A stretch of DNA of 24,787 bases from an uncultured Clostridia bacterium. Its GTDB lineage: Bacteria > Bacillota > Clostridia > Oscillospirales > Ruminococcaceae. Location of the stretch: positions 1 to 24,787 of the forward strand of contig CALBGD010000054.1 in assembly GCA_937893735.1 (NCBI GenBank), given 5' to 3'. Both the position numbers and the translations under genes were made by a program. Under the pieces are notes generated by a model. That model saw only the letters and a list, made by a program, of their open reading frames with translations, did not search any database and was not told the DNA's origin. Positions 7,019 through 14,749 of this stretch are shown piece after piece (position 1 is the first letter of the stretch; each line of letters starts with the position of its first letter).

Positions 7019-8097
7019 GTACGAAAAAGCGGAGCCGGAAGGGCACGATAGTTTTTTACGCGATATATTTCGTCCTGCTGGCGGCGGTGCTTTCGGCGGC
7101 AGTCGTGGGGCTCGGAAAGCTGTGGGAGTTCCTCCAGCGGTACGAAGCCTGCCAGATTTACCACGTCACGGACGCGGCGGCAGAGGAGCTTAATTCCGGT
7201 AAGCTCGACCTGCTTTACGCGGCGGCTGAGGGCGATATCTCCCCCTACGAGGACGAGGAGGCGCTGCACCGCCAGCTCCGGGAGCGCTTCACAGGGGAGT
7301 TCTCCTTCAAGAAAAGCGCCAAGGAGAGCACCAAGGAAAGCCCGGTCTACACGATGATATGCGGCGGCGAGCCGATGGCGTACATAGCGCTCACGCAGAC
7401 CGCGCAGGACTCCGTTTACGGCTTCGGGATATACAGCATTACCCGCGCCTACGGGATAACTCCGGAGAAAAACGAGAGCGTAACGGTCACGGTGCCCACC
7501 GGGTGCTCCGCGCTGATAAACGGAAAGCCGCTGACGGAATACGCGAAAAAGACCTCCGAACCGGTGGAGGGCTGGGAGGATTTCGGGGATTACCTCGCGG
7601 ACCCGCCGGAGCTGACCACCTATACAATAGACGGACTGATGTACCCGCCGGAGGTGGAATTCACGGGCGCGGGCGGGAATCTCCCGGCGGAGATATCGCA
7701 GGACGGCGCGTATTCCTGCGCCCTGCCGGTGACGGACAGCGCCGCCGCAGAGGAAGCGGAGCAGTTCGCGCTGGAATTCTCGGAGATGTATTCGAAGTAC
7801 ATCGCGAACGACCTGTATTTCTCGGCGATATCCGGCTATATCCCGCAGGACGTGAAGCTTTACAGCGACCTGCGGACTTACGAGGGGCAGTTCTACACCT
7901 ACCACACCGGGTACGACTTCACTGAGGAAAAGACGGTGAGCGTACAGCAGTACTCCGCAGAGTGCTTCTCGGTGCGCGTGAGCTATGTGCACAACGTGTA
8001 TTACGGCGGGGAGACCTACTCCTACCCGGCGGACAACACGATATACGCGGTCAGGACAGACGGAGGCTGGAGGGCTGTCGGGCTCACGATGAACTAA
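7015..8097 (+). CDS. Membrane-anchored extracellular protein of unknown function
   Basis: The 360-residue protein has a KKRSRK basic start, one transmembrane segment (about 9-34) and a long acidic extracytoplasmic part. No recognised catalytic motif was seen. The C-terminal third (about 245-360), rich in Tyr and ending YAVRTDGGWRAVGLTMN, has the look of an NTF2/SnoaL-like alpha+beta barrel, but this is only an impression. It overlaps the NAGPA gene by 4 bp (ATGA) and is the last gene of the operon, so a supporting role in the same surface-polymer process is the most economical reading. It ends just before a large hairpin ahead of the PucR gene. Confidence 0.8.
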   Translation: MSTKKRSRKGTIVFYAIYFVLLAAVLSAAVVGLGKLWEFLQRYEACQIYHVTDAAAEELNSGKLDLLYAAAEGDISPYEDEEALHRQLRERFTGEFSFKKSAKESTKESPVYTMICGGEPMAYIALTQTAQDSVYGFGIYSITRAYGITPEKNESVTVTVPTGCSALINGKPLTEYAKKTSEPVEGWEDFGDYLADPPELTTYTIDGLMYPPEVEFTGAGGNLPAEISQDGAYSCALPVTDSAAAEEAEQFALEFSEMYSKYIANDLYFSAISGYIPQDVKLYSDLRTYEGQFYTYHTGYDFTEEKTVSVQQYSAECFSVRVSYVHNVYYGGETYSYPADNTIYAVRTDGGWRAVGLTMN

Positions 8098-8116
8098 TGG
8101 CGGCATTTGAAATATG

Positions 8117-8145
8117 TTGCAATCAGCTCCCGGCTGTGGTATACT
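8117..8145 (+). promoter_or_regulatory. Promoter of the PucR-family gene (extended -10)
   Basis: TTGCAA (8117-8122) and TATACT (8140-8145) have 17-base spacing, and TG sits one base before the -10 box (8137-8138). The predicted start point lies near 8152, inside the loop of the nested hairpin. Confidence 0.65.
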
Positions 8146-8178
8146 TAATGTATACTATTTCAGCCGGGAGTGATTTTT
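8127..8178 (+). promoter_or_regulatory. Nested inverted repeats covering the PucR gene Shine-Dalgarno; also a possible terminator
   Basis: CTCCCGGCTG (8127-8136) pairs perfectly with CAGCCGGGAG (8161-8170). The loop contains a second perfect repeat, GTATAC (8139-8144) with GTATAC (8150-8155). The outer right arm contains the GGGAG Shine-Dalgarno and is followed by five T (8174-8178). RNA reading in from the upstream operon would form the hairpin, ending transcription or hiding the ribosome site. RNA started at the local promoter lacks the left arm and would be free. Confidence 0.7.
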
Positions 8179-9369
8179 CTGTACTACATCACCGTAAAAG
8201 ACATACTTGACCTCGACATAGCAAAGGACTGGAAGGTGCTTGCGGGAAACGGCGGGCTCTCCAAGACCGTGAGCTGGTTCTACATCTGTCAGGACGACGA
8301 AATTACCCCGTGGGTGCAGGGGCGCGAGCTGATGATACTCTACGGCTCCGGCGTGAAGCGGGACACCGCAAACCTCGTCAGAATTGTTGACATCTGCTCC
8401 GAGCGCCAGATATCCGCGATACTGGTGCTGATAGGCCATTATTTTATGGAGCTCCCCGCCGAAATGCTGGACGAGGCCGACCGTCTGGACGTCCCGGTCA
8501 TCACCATGCCCGCCTCTATCCCGATAGGCGCGGTCACCAAGGCGGTGGCTTATCTGCTGTTCTCCGAGCGGCACTATATGCGGCGCGGCGGCGAGGCCCT
8601 GCGGGATATAATCTACGGCTACGACGAGGACGAGCGCAGCCACTTCAACGCCATCGAGCGCGCGGGCTACAAGATGCGCAGGCGTTCCTTCGTGGCGGTA
8701 ATGCGCACCTCCGACCGGGCGCTGTCAGAGATGACGGACACCCAGCATATCCTGACCGATGTGTGCAATGTGCTCAACACCCCGATAGCATATATCCAGA
8801 AAAACCGCATAGTCGCCCTCACCGGCACGGACGATACGGATTCCGTACACTCTCTGATGGAGGCGGGCGAAAGGCTGGTATCACTCGCTTCGGAGAAGTA
8901 CGGGCTGAAAAATATGTACTTCGCCCTCGGCAGCCAGATAACCCATAAAAATACGATAAAATCCAGCTACCGGGACGCCGTGAATACCGTCAGAGCCGTT
9001 GATGTTTACCCAATTGACAGAAAATGCAGGAATTGCGCGGAGCTTCCTGCAATAATAAAGATGCTTTTCCGGACAGATGACCGGGATTTCATACGGAGCT
9101 GTTATGAGCAGGAACTCGGCGGCATAATCGAATACGACAGGAAGCATAATGCCGAGCTGCTGATAACGCTGGAGCGCTTCTTTGAGGAGAACTGCAACGC
9201 CAGCCGCGCCGCCGACAAGCTGTATATCCACCGCAACACCATGAACAACCGCCTGCGGCTGATTTTCGATATCCTCGGGCACAACTGCTCAGACCCAGAA
9301 AAACGCTTCGCCGCCGAGAACGCAATTTACTGCTTCAAATACCTTAATATGCAGGAAGAACAAAAATAA
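8170..9369 (+). CDS. PucR family transcriptional regulator
   Basis: About 399 residues with the three-part PucR/CdaR layout. An N-terminal PucR sensing domain (about 5-125, starting YYITVKDILDL) is followed by a middle GGDEF-like CdaR region and a C-terminal HTH_30 (about 330-392) with the signature AADKLYIHRNTMNNRLRLI. The family controls purine, allantoin and related nitrogen catabolism; the inducer is not predictable. The start is uncertain. GTG 8170 has no Shine-Dalgarno of its own because it overlaps GGGAG. A CTG at 8179, giving MYYITVKDIL, sits 8 nt after that GGGAG and would be the better-placed, non-standard start. It directly precedes the codA-urt operon on the same strand and is its likely regulator. 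Confidence 0.88.
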   Translation: MIFLYYITVKDILDLDIAKDWKVLAGNGGLSKTVSWFYICQDDEITPWVQGRELMILYGSGVKRDTANLVRIVDICSERQISAILVLIGHYFMELPAEMLDEADRLDVPVITMPASIPIGAVTKAVAYLLFSERHYMRRGGEALRDIIYGYDEDERSHFNAIERAGYKMRRRSFVAVMRTSDRALSEMTDTQHILTDVCNVLNTPIAYIQKNRIVALTGTDDTDSVHSLMEAGERLVSLASEKYGLKNMYFALGSQITHKNTIKSSYRDAVNTVRAVDVYPIDRKCRNCAELPAIIKMLFRTDDRDFIRSCYEQELGGIIEYDRKHNAELLITLERFFEENCNASRAADKLYIHRNTMNNRLRLIFDILGHNCSDPEKRFAAENAIYCFKYLNMQEEQK

Positions 9370-9370
9370 A

Positions 9371-9386
9371 TTGCAACACTGTGCAA
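9371..9386 (+). promoter_or_regulatory. Candidate operator dyad TTGCA-N6-TGCAA upstream of codA
   Basis: A perfect 5-bp inverted repeat starts 2 bp after the PucR stop codon. Its centre lies about 51 bp before the predicted codA start point (-10 TAAAAT, 9418-9423). The half-site TTGCAA recurs as the -35 box of the pucR promoter (8117-8122). That arrangement would suit activation of codA and self-repression by PucR; this is inferred. Confidence 0.4.
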
Positions 9387-9414
9387 ACTGTACATCGTAA
9401 TTTGCCGGATATTG

Positions 9415-9423
9415 TGCTAAAAT
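9415..9423 (+). promoter_or_regulatory. Extended -10 element of the codA-urt operon
   Basis: TGcTAAAAT (9415-9423) is a good extended -10, but the -35 position at 17-base spacing (TCGTAA, 9395-9400) is poor, which fits an activator-dependent promoter. Confidence 0.5.
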
Positions 9424-9443
9424 ACAAACAAGCAAAAGGACAG

Positions 9444-9492
9444 CGCAGTCCTGATGGAGAATCAAAGCTCCGTCAGGGCTGCGGCTTTTTTT
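9444..9492 (+). terminator. Strong terminator hairpin in the codA leader
   Basis: Arms 9444-9459 and 9468-9483 form a 16-bp stem (two G-U pairs) with an 8-nt loop, followed by seven T (9486-9492). It may simply end pucR. Because only about 28 bp separate it from the codA ATG, the codA promoter must lie before it and transcripts must read through, so it may be an attenuator. A short GGAC/GTCC stem (9438-9451) competes with its left arm. Confidence 0.88.
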
Positions 9493-9520
9493 ATTCATGA
9501 ATTGTCAGGAGGTTATTGAA

Positions 9521-10759
9521 ATGCTGGTAAAAAATGCGAAGCTCAGAAAGAAAGACGGACTTTACGACATCACGATAACAGGCGGAAAGTTCGGAAAGAT
9601 AGTTCCCGCCGGGCAGGGCGGCGCAGACCCGGAGACCATTGACGCGGCAGGAAAGCTGGTCATTCCTCCCTACTGCGACTCACACGTTCATCTTGACTAT
9701 GCGATGACCGCCGGAGTTCCGCACCACAACCTCAGCGGTACGTTATTCGAGGGGATCCAGATATGGGCTGATCACAAGGCGCAGGTTCCGCTCACCAAGG
9801 AATACATGAGGGAGAACGCAATAAAGACCCTTGAGCTGATGAGGTCCTACGGCGTACAGCACGTCCGCTCCCACGTTGATACCGGCGATGAGAATATGCT
9901 GGGCGTTAAAACCCTGCTGGAGCTGAAAGAGGAATACAAGGACAAGGTAGATATTCAGCTCGTTGCATTCCCGCAGGACGGCGTATACACCTACAAGAAG
10001 GGCGCGGAGCTCCTTGAGGAGGCTGTAAAGCTCGGCTGCGACTGCGTAGGCGGTATCCCGCACTTTGAGTACACAAGGGAATACGGCGTGAAGTCAGTGG
10101 AAAAGACCTTCGAGCTGGCTGAGAAATACGACAGGCTCATTGATATCCACTGCGACGAGATAGACGACGAAGCTTCAAGGTTCCTCGAGGTAGCGGCAAC
10201 GCTCGCCTATGAGAGCGGGCTCACGGATAAGGTGACGGCGAGCCACACGGTGGCAATGCACTCCTACAACAACGCCTACTGCATGAAGCTGTTCAATATC
10301 CTGAAGAAATCGAAGATAAATTTCGCGGTATGTCCGCATGAGAACACGCACCTTCAGGGCAGGGCGGACGCTTATCCCAAGCGCCGCGGCGTAACAAGGG
10401 TAAAGGAGCTGCTTGACGCGGGACTGAACGTTTCGTTCGGTCAGGATTCCATCTCAGACCCGTGGTACCCTCTCGGCACCGGAAATATGCTGTGGGTGCT
10501 TGAATTCGGGCTCCACGTATGCCAGTACATGGGTTACGATGAGATCTCGAACAGCCTCGACCTCATCACGGAAAACGGCGCTAAGACGATGCACATCACC
10601 GACCGCTACGGAATCGGCGAGGGCAAGCCGGCGGACTTCCTCATCATCGACGCAGAGAACGATTTCGAGGCTGTACAGTACCTGAAAGACGTGCTTTACT
10701 CCGTAAAGAACGGCAAAATCATCATGAAGCGCGACCCGGCAGTGGTAACGCTTTACTAA
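9521..10759 (+). CDS. codA: Cytosine deaminase (amidohydrolase superfamily)
   Basis: The 412-residue protein starts at ATG 9521, with AGGAGG 8 nt upstream; an upstream in-frame ATG at 9497 lies before that Shine-Dalgarno. The sequence follows E. coli CodA closely from memory: metal ligands H55 and H57 (DSHVHLD), H210, E213 (IDIHCDEIDD), H242 (TASHTVAMHSY) and D309 (SFGQDSISDPWYPLG), plus SGTLFEGI and FPQDG. It should convert cytosine to uracil and ammonia in the cytoplasm; CodA enzymes also accept isoguanine and similar bases. The residue after the ligand Asp is Ser310 where E. coli has Asp314, a known specificity position. It lies upstream of an importer of the Urt family and downstream of pucR, which points to nitrogen-base scavenging. 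Confidence 0.9.
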   Translation: MLVKNAKLRKKDGLYDITITGGKFGKIVPAGQGGADPETIDAAGKLVIPPYCDSHVHLDYAMTAGVPHHNLSGTLFEGIQIWADHKAQVPLTKEYMRENAIKTLELMRSYGVQHVRSHVDTGDENMLGVKTLLELKEEYKDKVDIQLVAFPQDGVYTYKKGAELLEEAVKLGCDCVGGIPHFEYTREYGVKSVEKTFELAEKYDRLIDIHCDEIDDEASRFLEVAATLAYESGLTDKVTASHTVAMHSYNNAYCMKLFNILKKSKINFAVCPHENTHLQGRADAYPKRRGVTRVKELLDAGLNVSFGQDSISDPWYPLGTGNMLWVLEFGLHVCQYMGYDEISNSLDLITENGAKTMHITDRYGIGEGKPADFLIIDAENDFEAVQYLKDVLYSVKNGKIIMKRDPAVVTLY

Positions 10760-10792
10760 ATAAAGAAAAAGGAACACAAGGAGGAAACAACA

Positions 10793-11977
10793 ATGAAATC
10801 ACGATTCTTAAAGAAGCTCTTATCCGCAGCGCTGGCAGTGACCACCTGCGCAGGCATCGTCACCGGAATGACCGGCTGCGAGGGCGGCTCGTCCGATGAG
10901 ATAAAGATAGGTCTGCTGTTCTCAAAGACCGGCGCTACCGCCATCACCGAGGAATGTATGATAAACGCCGCACAGATGGCCATTGACGAGGTGAACGACG
11001 CCGGCGGGATCAACGGAAAGAAGCTCACCTACGTTCTCGAGGACTACGCGACAGACGCCGCAACAGCCGCAGAGAAGATAAAGAAGCTCATCATGCAGGA
11101 CGAGGTCATCGCGACAGTCGGCTGCTACACCTCCGCTTCTCGTATCGCCTGCGAGCCGGTGGTAGAGGACAACGATTCGCTGCTTATCTACCCCACATTC
11201 TACGAGGGCGAGGAGCCGTCCAAGAACGTGGTCTACACAGGCGCAGTTCCGAACCAGCAGGGCGATATCTTCGTACCGTGGCTGGCTGAGAACGTCGGCA
11301 AGAAGTTCTTCCTGCTGGGCACCGATACGGTTTACGCTCAGCTCATCAACTCCCAGTGCCGCGCAAGCCTTGACGCGTGCGGCGGCGAGGTAGTCGGCGA
11401 GGAATACGTTCCGAACGCGCACAACGACTTCTCCTCCATCATCACAAAGATCAAGGAGGCTGACCCGGACGTGCTGTTCGTAAACCTCAACGGCGACTCC
11501 GGAGTTGCATTCTTCAAGCAGTACAAGCAGTACGGTCTGGACGCTTCCACAATGCCGGTAGCCTCCTACCTGCTGGACGAATCCACCGTTGCGGCTCTCG
11601 GCGCTGAAACAGCCGCAGGCCACTACACCTCCATCAACTATGTAAGCACGCTCGACACTGACGCAAACAAGGAGTTCCTGAAGAAGTACCACGAGAAGTT
11701 CGGCGACGACGCTGAGATGACCGTTGTCGGCGAGGAGACCTACGTTTCCGTAAAGCTTCTTGCAGAGGCTCTGAAAAAGACTGACGACTACTCCGCAGCT
11801 TCCATCATCAAGGCGATGGACGGCATCACGCTGGACGTTCCCGAGGGTCAGGTAAAGTTCGACCCGGAGACAAACCACCTCTATCTCAGAGGCAGAATTG
11901 CAAAGGTAAGCGACGAGGGCAAGTTCGAGGTAGTTTACGAATCCCCTGAGCTCATCAAGCCGGATCCTACAAAGTAA
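10793..11977 (+). CDS. UrtA-family substrate-binding lipoprotein of an ABC importer
   Basis: The 394-residue protein begins with a lipoprotein signal (MKSRFLKKLL, hydrophobic core, MTGC with Cys29 as lipidation site), so it is anchored outside the membrane. The mature part is a type I periplasmic-binding fold of the Peripla_BP_5/UrtA group: IKIGLLFSKTGATAITEE, LIYPTFYEGEEPSKNVVYTG, PNQQGD, KKFFLLGTDTVY and NGDSGVAFFKQYKQYG, each with a close counterpart in urea-binding UrtA. AmiC-like amide sensors share this fold, so the ligand could be urea, an amide, a ureide or a nucleobase. GGAGG precedes ATG 10793. It lies 33 bp after codA and is followed by a stable hairpin that may raise its mRNA level over the permease genes. 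Confidence 0.88.
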   Translation: MKSRFLKKLLSAALAVTTCAGIVTGMTGCEGGSSDEIKIGLLFSKTGATAITEECMINAAQMAIDEVNDAGGINGKKLTYVLEDYATDAATAAEKIKKLIMQDEVIATVGCYTSASRIACEPVVEDNDSLLIYPTFYEGEEPSKNVVYTGAVPNQQGDIFVPWLAENVGKKFFLLGTDTVYAQLINSQCRASLDACGGEVVGEEYVPNAHNDFSSIITKIKEADPDVLFVNLNGDSGVAFFKQYKQYGLDASTMPVASYLLDESTVAALGAETAAGHYTSINYVSTLDTDANKEFLKKYHEKFGDDAEMTVVGEETYVSVKLLAEALKKTDDYSAASIIKAMDGITLDVPEGQVKFDPETNHLYLRGRIAKVSDEGKFEVVYESPELIKPDPTK

Positions 11978-12003
11978 AGGCGGTATCCACTATTCCAAAA
12001 GAG

Positions 12004-12030
12004 ATGGAGCGGCAGAGGTTGCCGCTCCAT
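12004..12030 (+). promoter_or_regulatory. Intercistronic hairpin between the binding-protein and permease genes
   Basis: ATGGAGCGGCA (12004-12014) pairs perfectly with TGCCGCTCCAT (12020-12030) around a 5-nt loop. Only three T follow, so it is more likely an mRNA-stabilising or partial-termination element than a full terminator. Such hairpins are common behind binding-protein genes that need higher expression. Confidence 0.7.
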
Positions 12031-12052
12031 TTACCGAAATGAGGTGCATTTT

Positions 12053-12910
12053 ATGTTTATCGCTGCTCAGCTGATAAACGGTATATCGGCGTCTGCGCTG
12101 CTGCTGATATATTCCCTCGGCGTTGTCGTGATCATGGGTCACATGAACGTGGTCAACATGGCGCACGGCGAATGTATCATGCTTGGGGCCTACGTCTGCT
12201 ACTATATCAACACCGTTGCGGGCGCGCCGTTCTTCGTGGCGCTGATAATGTCGTTCGTTGTGACGGCGCTGTTCGGGCTGCTGATAGAACGTCTGGTCAT
12301 ACGGAAGCTCTACGGCAAGACTGCGGAAACGCTGCTCGCGACCTACGCGCTGTCGCTAATCGTGAAGCAGCTTGTAAACCTGATCTGCGGCTCGGAGCTG
12401 AAATACATCGCGATACCCTTTGAGGGTCATCTGGATATCGGCGGCGTGACTATCCCGTACTACAACATCTTCATTATCCTGTTCGCGGCGGTTATCCTGC
12501 TGGTAACATGGATAATCTTCTACAAGACCCCGTTCGGGACAAAGATGAGGGCTGTCACCAGTAACCGCCCGATGACCGAATGCCTCGGAATAAACGCGCA
12601 CGCTGTCGATTCCCTGACGTTCGCTTTCGGCGTAGGCCTTGCGGGACTTGCAGGCGCGGTCCTCGCCCCGATACGCGGCGTATCGCCGTTCATGGGAGCC
12701 TCCTACATCACCGACTCGTTCATCAACGTATGCGTCGGCGGACTCCAGTCCATGATAGGCACAACGCTTTCTTCGCTGCTCATCGGCGAATCCACCTCTA
12801 TCCTCGGCGGCTTCTGGAACGAGGTAGACGCAAAGATACTCGTGTTCCTGATAGTCGTGGTACTTATCCGGTTCCGTCCGGACGGACTTTTCAGAAAGGA
12901 GAAGAGATAA
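12053..12910 (+). CDS. Urt-type ABC permease subunit (UrtB/LivH-like)
   Basis: The 285-residue protein is mostly hydrophobic, with about eight membrane segments and the LivH/UrtB pattern: LINGISASALLLIYSLGVVV at the N terminus, MNVVNMAHGECIMLGAY, KTPFGTKMRAVTSNRPMTEC (the cytoplasmic loop that contacts the ATPase) and GLAGLAGAVLAPIRGVSPFM. The start is ATG 12053, 6 nt after GAGGTG; the in-frame GTG at 12044 lies inside that Shine-Dalgarno. It ends 1 bp before the next permease gene. It would form the channel with the 12912-13979 product. Confidence 0.9.
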   Translation: MFIAAQLINGISASALLLIYSLGVVVIMGHMNVVNMAHGECIMLGAYVCYYINTVAGAPFFVALIMSFVVTALFGLLIERLVIRKLYGKTAETLLATYALSLIVKQLVNLICGSELKYIAIPFEGHLDIGGVTIPYYNIFIILFAAVILLVTWIIFYKTPFGTKMRAVTSNRPMTECLGINAHAVDSLTFAFGVGLAGLAGAVLAPIRGVSPFMGASYITDSFINVCVGGLQSMIGTTLSSLLIGESTSILGGFWNEVDAKILVFLIVVVLIRFRPDGLFRKEKR

Positions 12911-12911
12911 T

Positions 12912-13979
12912 ATGCTGGAACGCATTAAAAAAATGCCCGTCAACAGATGGGTAGACATCGCACTCTTCATCTTTCTGCTGATCTTCCCGCTCATCTTCAA
13001 CGATTACCGCACGGGCTTCATGGGGAAGACCGCAGCCTACATGATATTCGCGCTTTCCCTTGACCTGCTGTGGGGCTACACCGGGCTTATGAGCTTCGGT
13101 CACGCGGCTCTGTTCGGGCTTGGCGGCTACATCGTCGGGCTTTCGTTCACCATTCAGGACGGTATCCCGTCGTTCATGGCAAGAATGGGCGTCGAGGAGC
13201 TCCCGTGGTTCCTGAAGATACTTGAAAACAACATCGTTGCCTCCCTGCTGGGGCTGATAATCCCCGGGGCTTTCGCAGCGTTCCTCGGATACTTCATATT
13301 TTCCAGCAAGGTCAGCGGTATATTCTTCTCGCTGATAACGATGGCTCTGGCGCAGATATTCGAGACATTCTTCGCGAACCAGTCCGCCTACACCAACGGC
13401 ACCAGCGGACTCGGCGGCCTCCCGCGCAGCTTCTTCGGCATCGAGCTGAAAGTAAAGCCGTTCTACTACCTCACAATAGGAATCGTGATACTGGTCTACC
13501 TGCTGTGCCTGTGGCTGACGAACTCCCGGTTCGGCAAGGTGCTGATGTCCGTGCGCGAGGACGAGCGCAGGCTCTCCTTTATCGGCTACAATCCCGCGAG
13601 ATTCAAGATCGCCGTTTACGCGCTGTCCGGTATGCTGGCGGGGCTCTCCGGAATGCTGTTCGTTCCGTTCAACGGAATGATCTCCCCGACCGAGCTGGGT
13701 ATCTCCCTCTCCACGATGGTGCTTATCTGGATAGCAGTCGGCGGCAGGGGAAACCTCACCGGCGCAATGCTCGGAACGGTGCTGATAAACTGGCTCCAGA
13801 CGCTGCTTTCGGAATACTCCGCGGATATCTGGCCGCTGGTTCTGGGTGCGCTTATTCTTGCGGTAATATTCCTTATCCCGACAGGCATAATCGGCAAGCT
13901 GAAGGAGATACAGTACAACATCGCCGCGCGAAAGACCCTCGAAAAGCTCTCGGCAAAGGAGGAAGAGAATCATGGGTGA
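12912..13979 (+). CDS. Urt-type ABC permease subunit (UrtC/LivM-like)
   Basis: The 355-residue membrane protein shows LDLLWGYTGLMSFGHAALFG near residue 55 and the LivM/UrtC core YTNGTSGLGGLPR, SRFGKVLMSVREDERRLSFI (ATPase-contacting loop) and WIAVGGRGNLTGAMLGTVL. About nine to ten hydrophobic segments are visible. GGAG lies 12 nt upstream of ATG 12912. The end overlaps the following ATPase gene by 8 bp, so expression is coupled. Confidence 0.9.
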   Translation: MLERIKKMPVNRWVDIALFIFLLIFPLIFNDYRTGFMGKTAAYMIFALSLDLLWGYTGLMSFGHAALFGLGGYIVGLSFTIQDGIPSFMARMGVEELPWFLKILENNIVASLLGLIIPGAFAAFLGYFIFSSKVSGIFFSLITMALAQIFETFFANQSAYTNGTSGLGGLPRSFFGIELKVKPFYYLTIGIVILVYLLCLWLTNSRFGKVLMSVREDERRLSFIGYNPARFKIAVYALSGMLAGLSGMLFVPFNGMISPTELGISLSTMVLIWIAVGGRGNLTGAMLGTVLINWLQTLLSEYSADIWPLVLGALILAVIFLIPTGIIGKLKEIQYNIAARKTLEKLSAKEEENHG

Positions 13980-14745
13980 AGTACAGCCGCTGCTCAGGGT
14001 GGAACATCTGAGCGTAGAATTCAAGAAATTCAAGGCGCTGACCGATGTGAACCTCACCGTAAACAAGGGCGAGGTGCGGGTGGTCATAGGTCCTAACGGC
14101 GCGGGAAAATCCACGCTGATGGACCTCATCTGCGGCAGGACGAAGCCCACCTCCGGCAAGGTATTCTTTGACGGCGTGGACATCACCGGAAAGGAGCCCT
14201 ACGATATCTCCGCGAAATACGGCATAGGGCGCAAGTTCCAGAACCCGAACATCTTCAATATGCTGACGGTGTACGAGAACATCGAGGTGGCTCTGCGGGG
14301 CTACAACACGGTGTTCAGGGCGCTGGCATTCCGGCGCACGGCGGAGGTAAGGGAGAAGATAGACCGCGTGCTGGAGATGATAAAGCTCAGCGAAAAGCGG
14401 AACATCATCGCCTCCTCCCTCTCCCACGGCGAGCGCCAGTGGCTGGAGATAGGCATGGTGATAGCACAGGACCCGAAGCTCATCATTCTTGACGAGCCGA
14501 CCGCCGGCATGACCGCCGCGGAGACCTACAAGACCGGCGAGATGATAAAGGAGCTGCTCGCCGACCACACCGTAATGGTAGTCGAGCACGACATGGACTT
14601 CGTAAAGCAGGTGGCGCAGACCGTAACGGTGCTGCACCACGGTCAGCTTCTCGCGGAGGGCACCTTCGAGGAAGTCGAAAAGGACCCCCGCGTAATACAG
14701 GTGTACCTCAAGGACGATTCAGACGAAGAAGCAAAGGAGGCGTGA
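13972..14745 (+). CDS. Urt-type ABC transporter ATPase (UrtD/LivG-like)
   Basis: The 257-residue ATP-binding subunit has Walker A GPNGAGKST (40-48), signature LSHGERQWLEIG (150-161) and Walker B LIILDEPTAGM (170-180), with the switch His in VVEHDMDF. The signature 'SHGxxQWLEIGM' is the form seen in UrtD rather than in LivG, supporting assignment to the urea-type branch of the branched-chain amino acid transporter family. It energises import at the cytoplasmic face with its partner ATPase at 14750. Confidence 0.92.
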   Translation: MGEVQPLLRVEHLSVEFKKFKALTDVNLTVNKGEVRVVIGPNGAGKSTLMDLICGRTKPTSGKVFFDGVDITGKEPYDISAKYGIGRKFQNPNIFNMLTVYENIEVALRGYNTVFRALAFRRTAEVREKIDRVLEMIKLSEKRNIIASSLSHGERQWLEIGMVIAQDPKLIILDEPTAGMTAAETYKTGEMIKELLADHTVMVVEHDMDFVKQVAQTVTVLHHGQLLAEGTFEEVEKDPRVIQVYLKDDSDEEAKEA

Positions 14746-14749
14746 GGAA

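Noticed and set aside
6592..8106. 504-codon minus-strand frame
   Set aside because: It is antisense to two genes with clear domains and coupled starts; the product is Arg/Val-rich and typical of GC-rich shadow frames.
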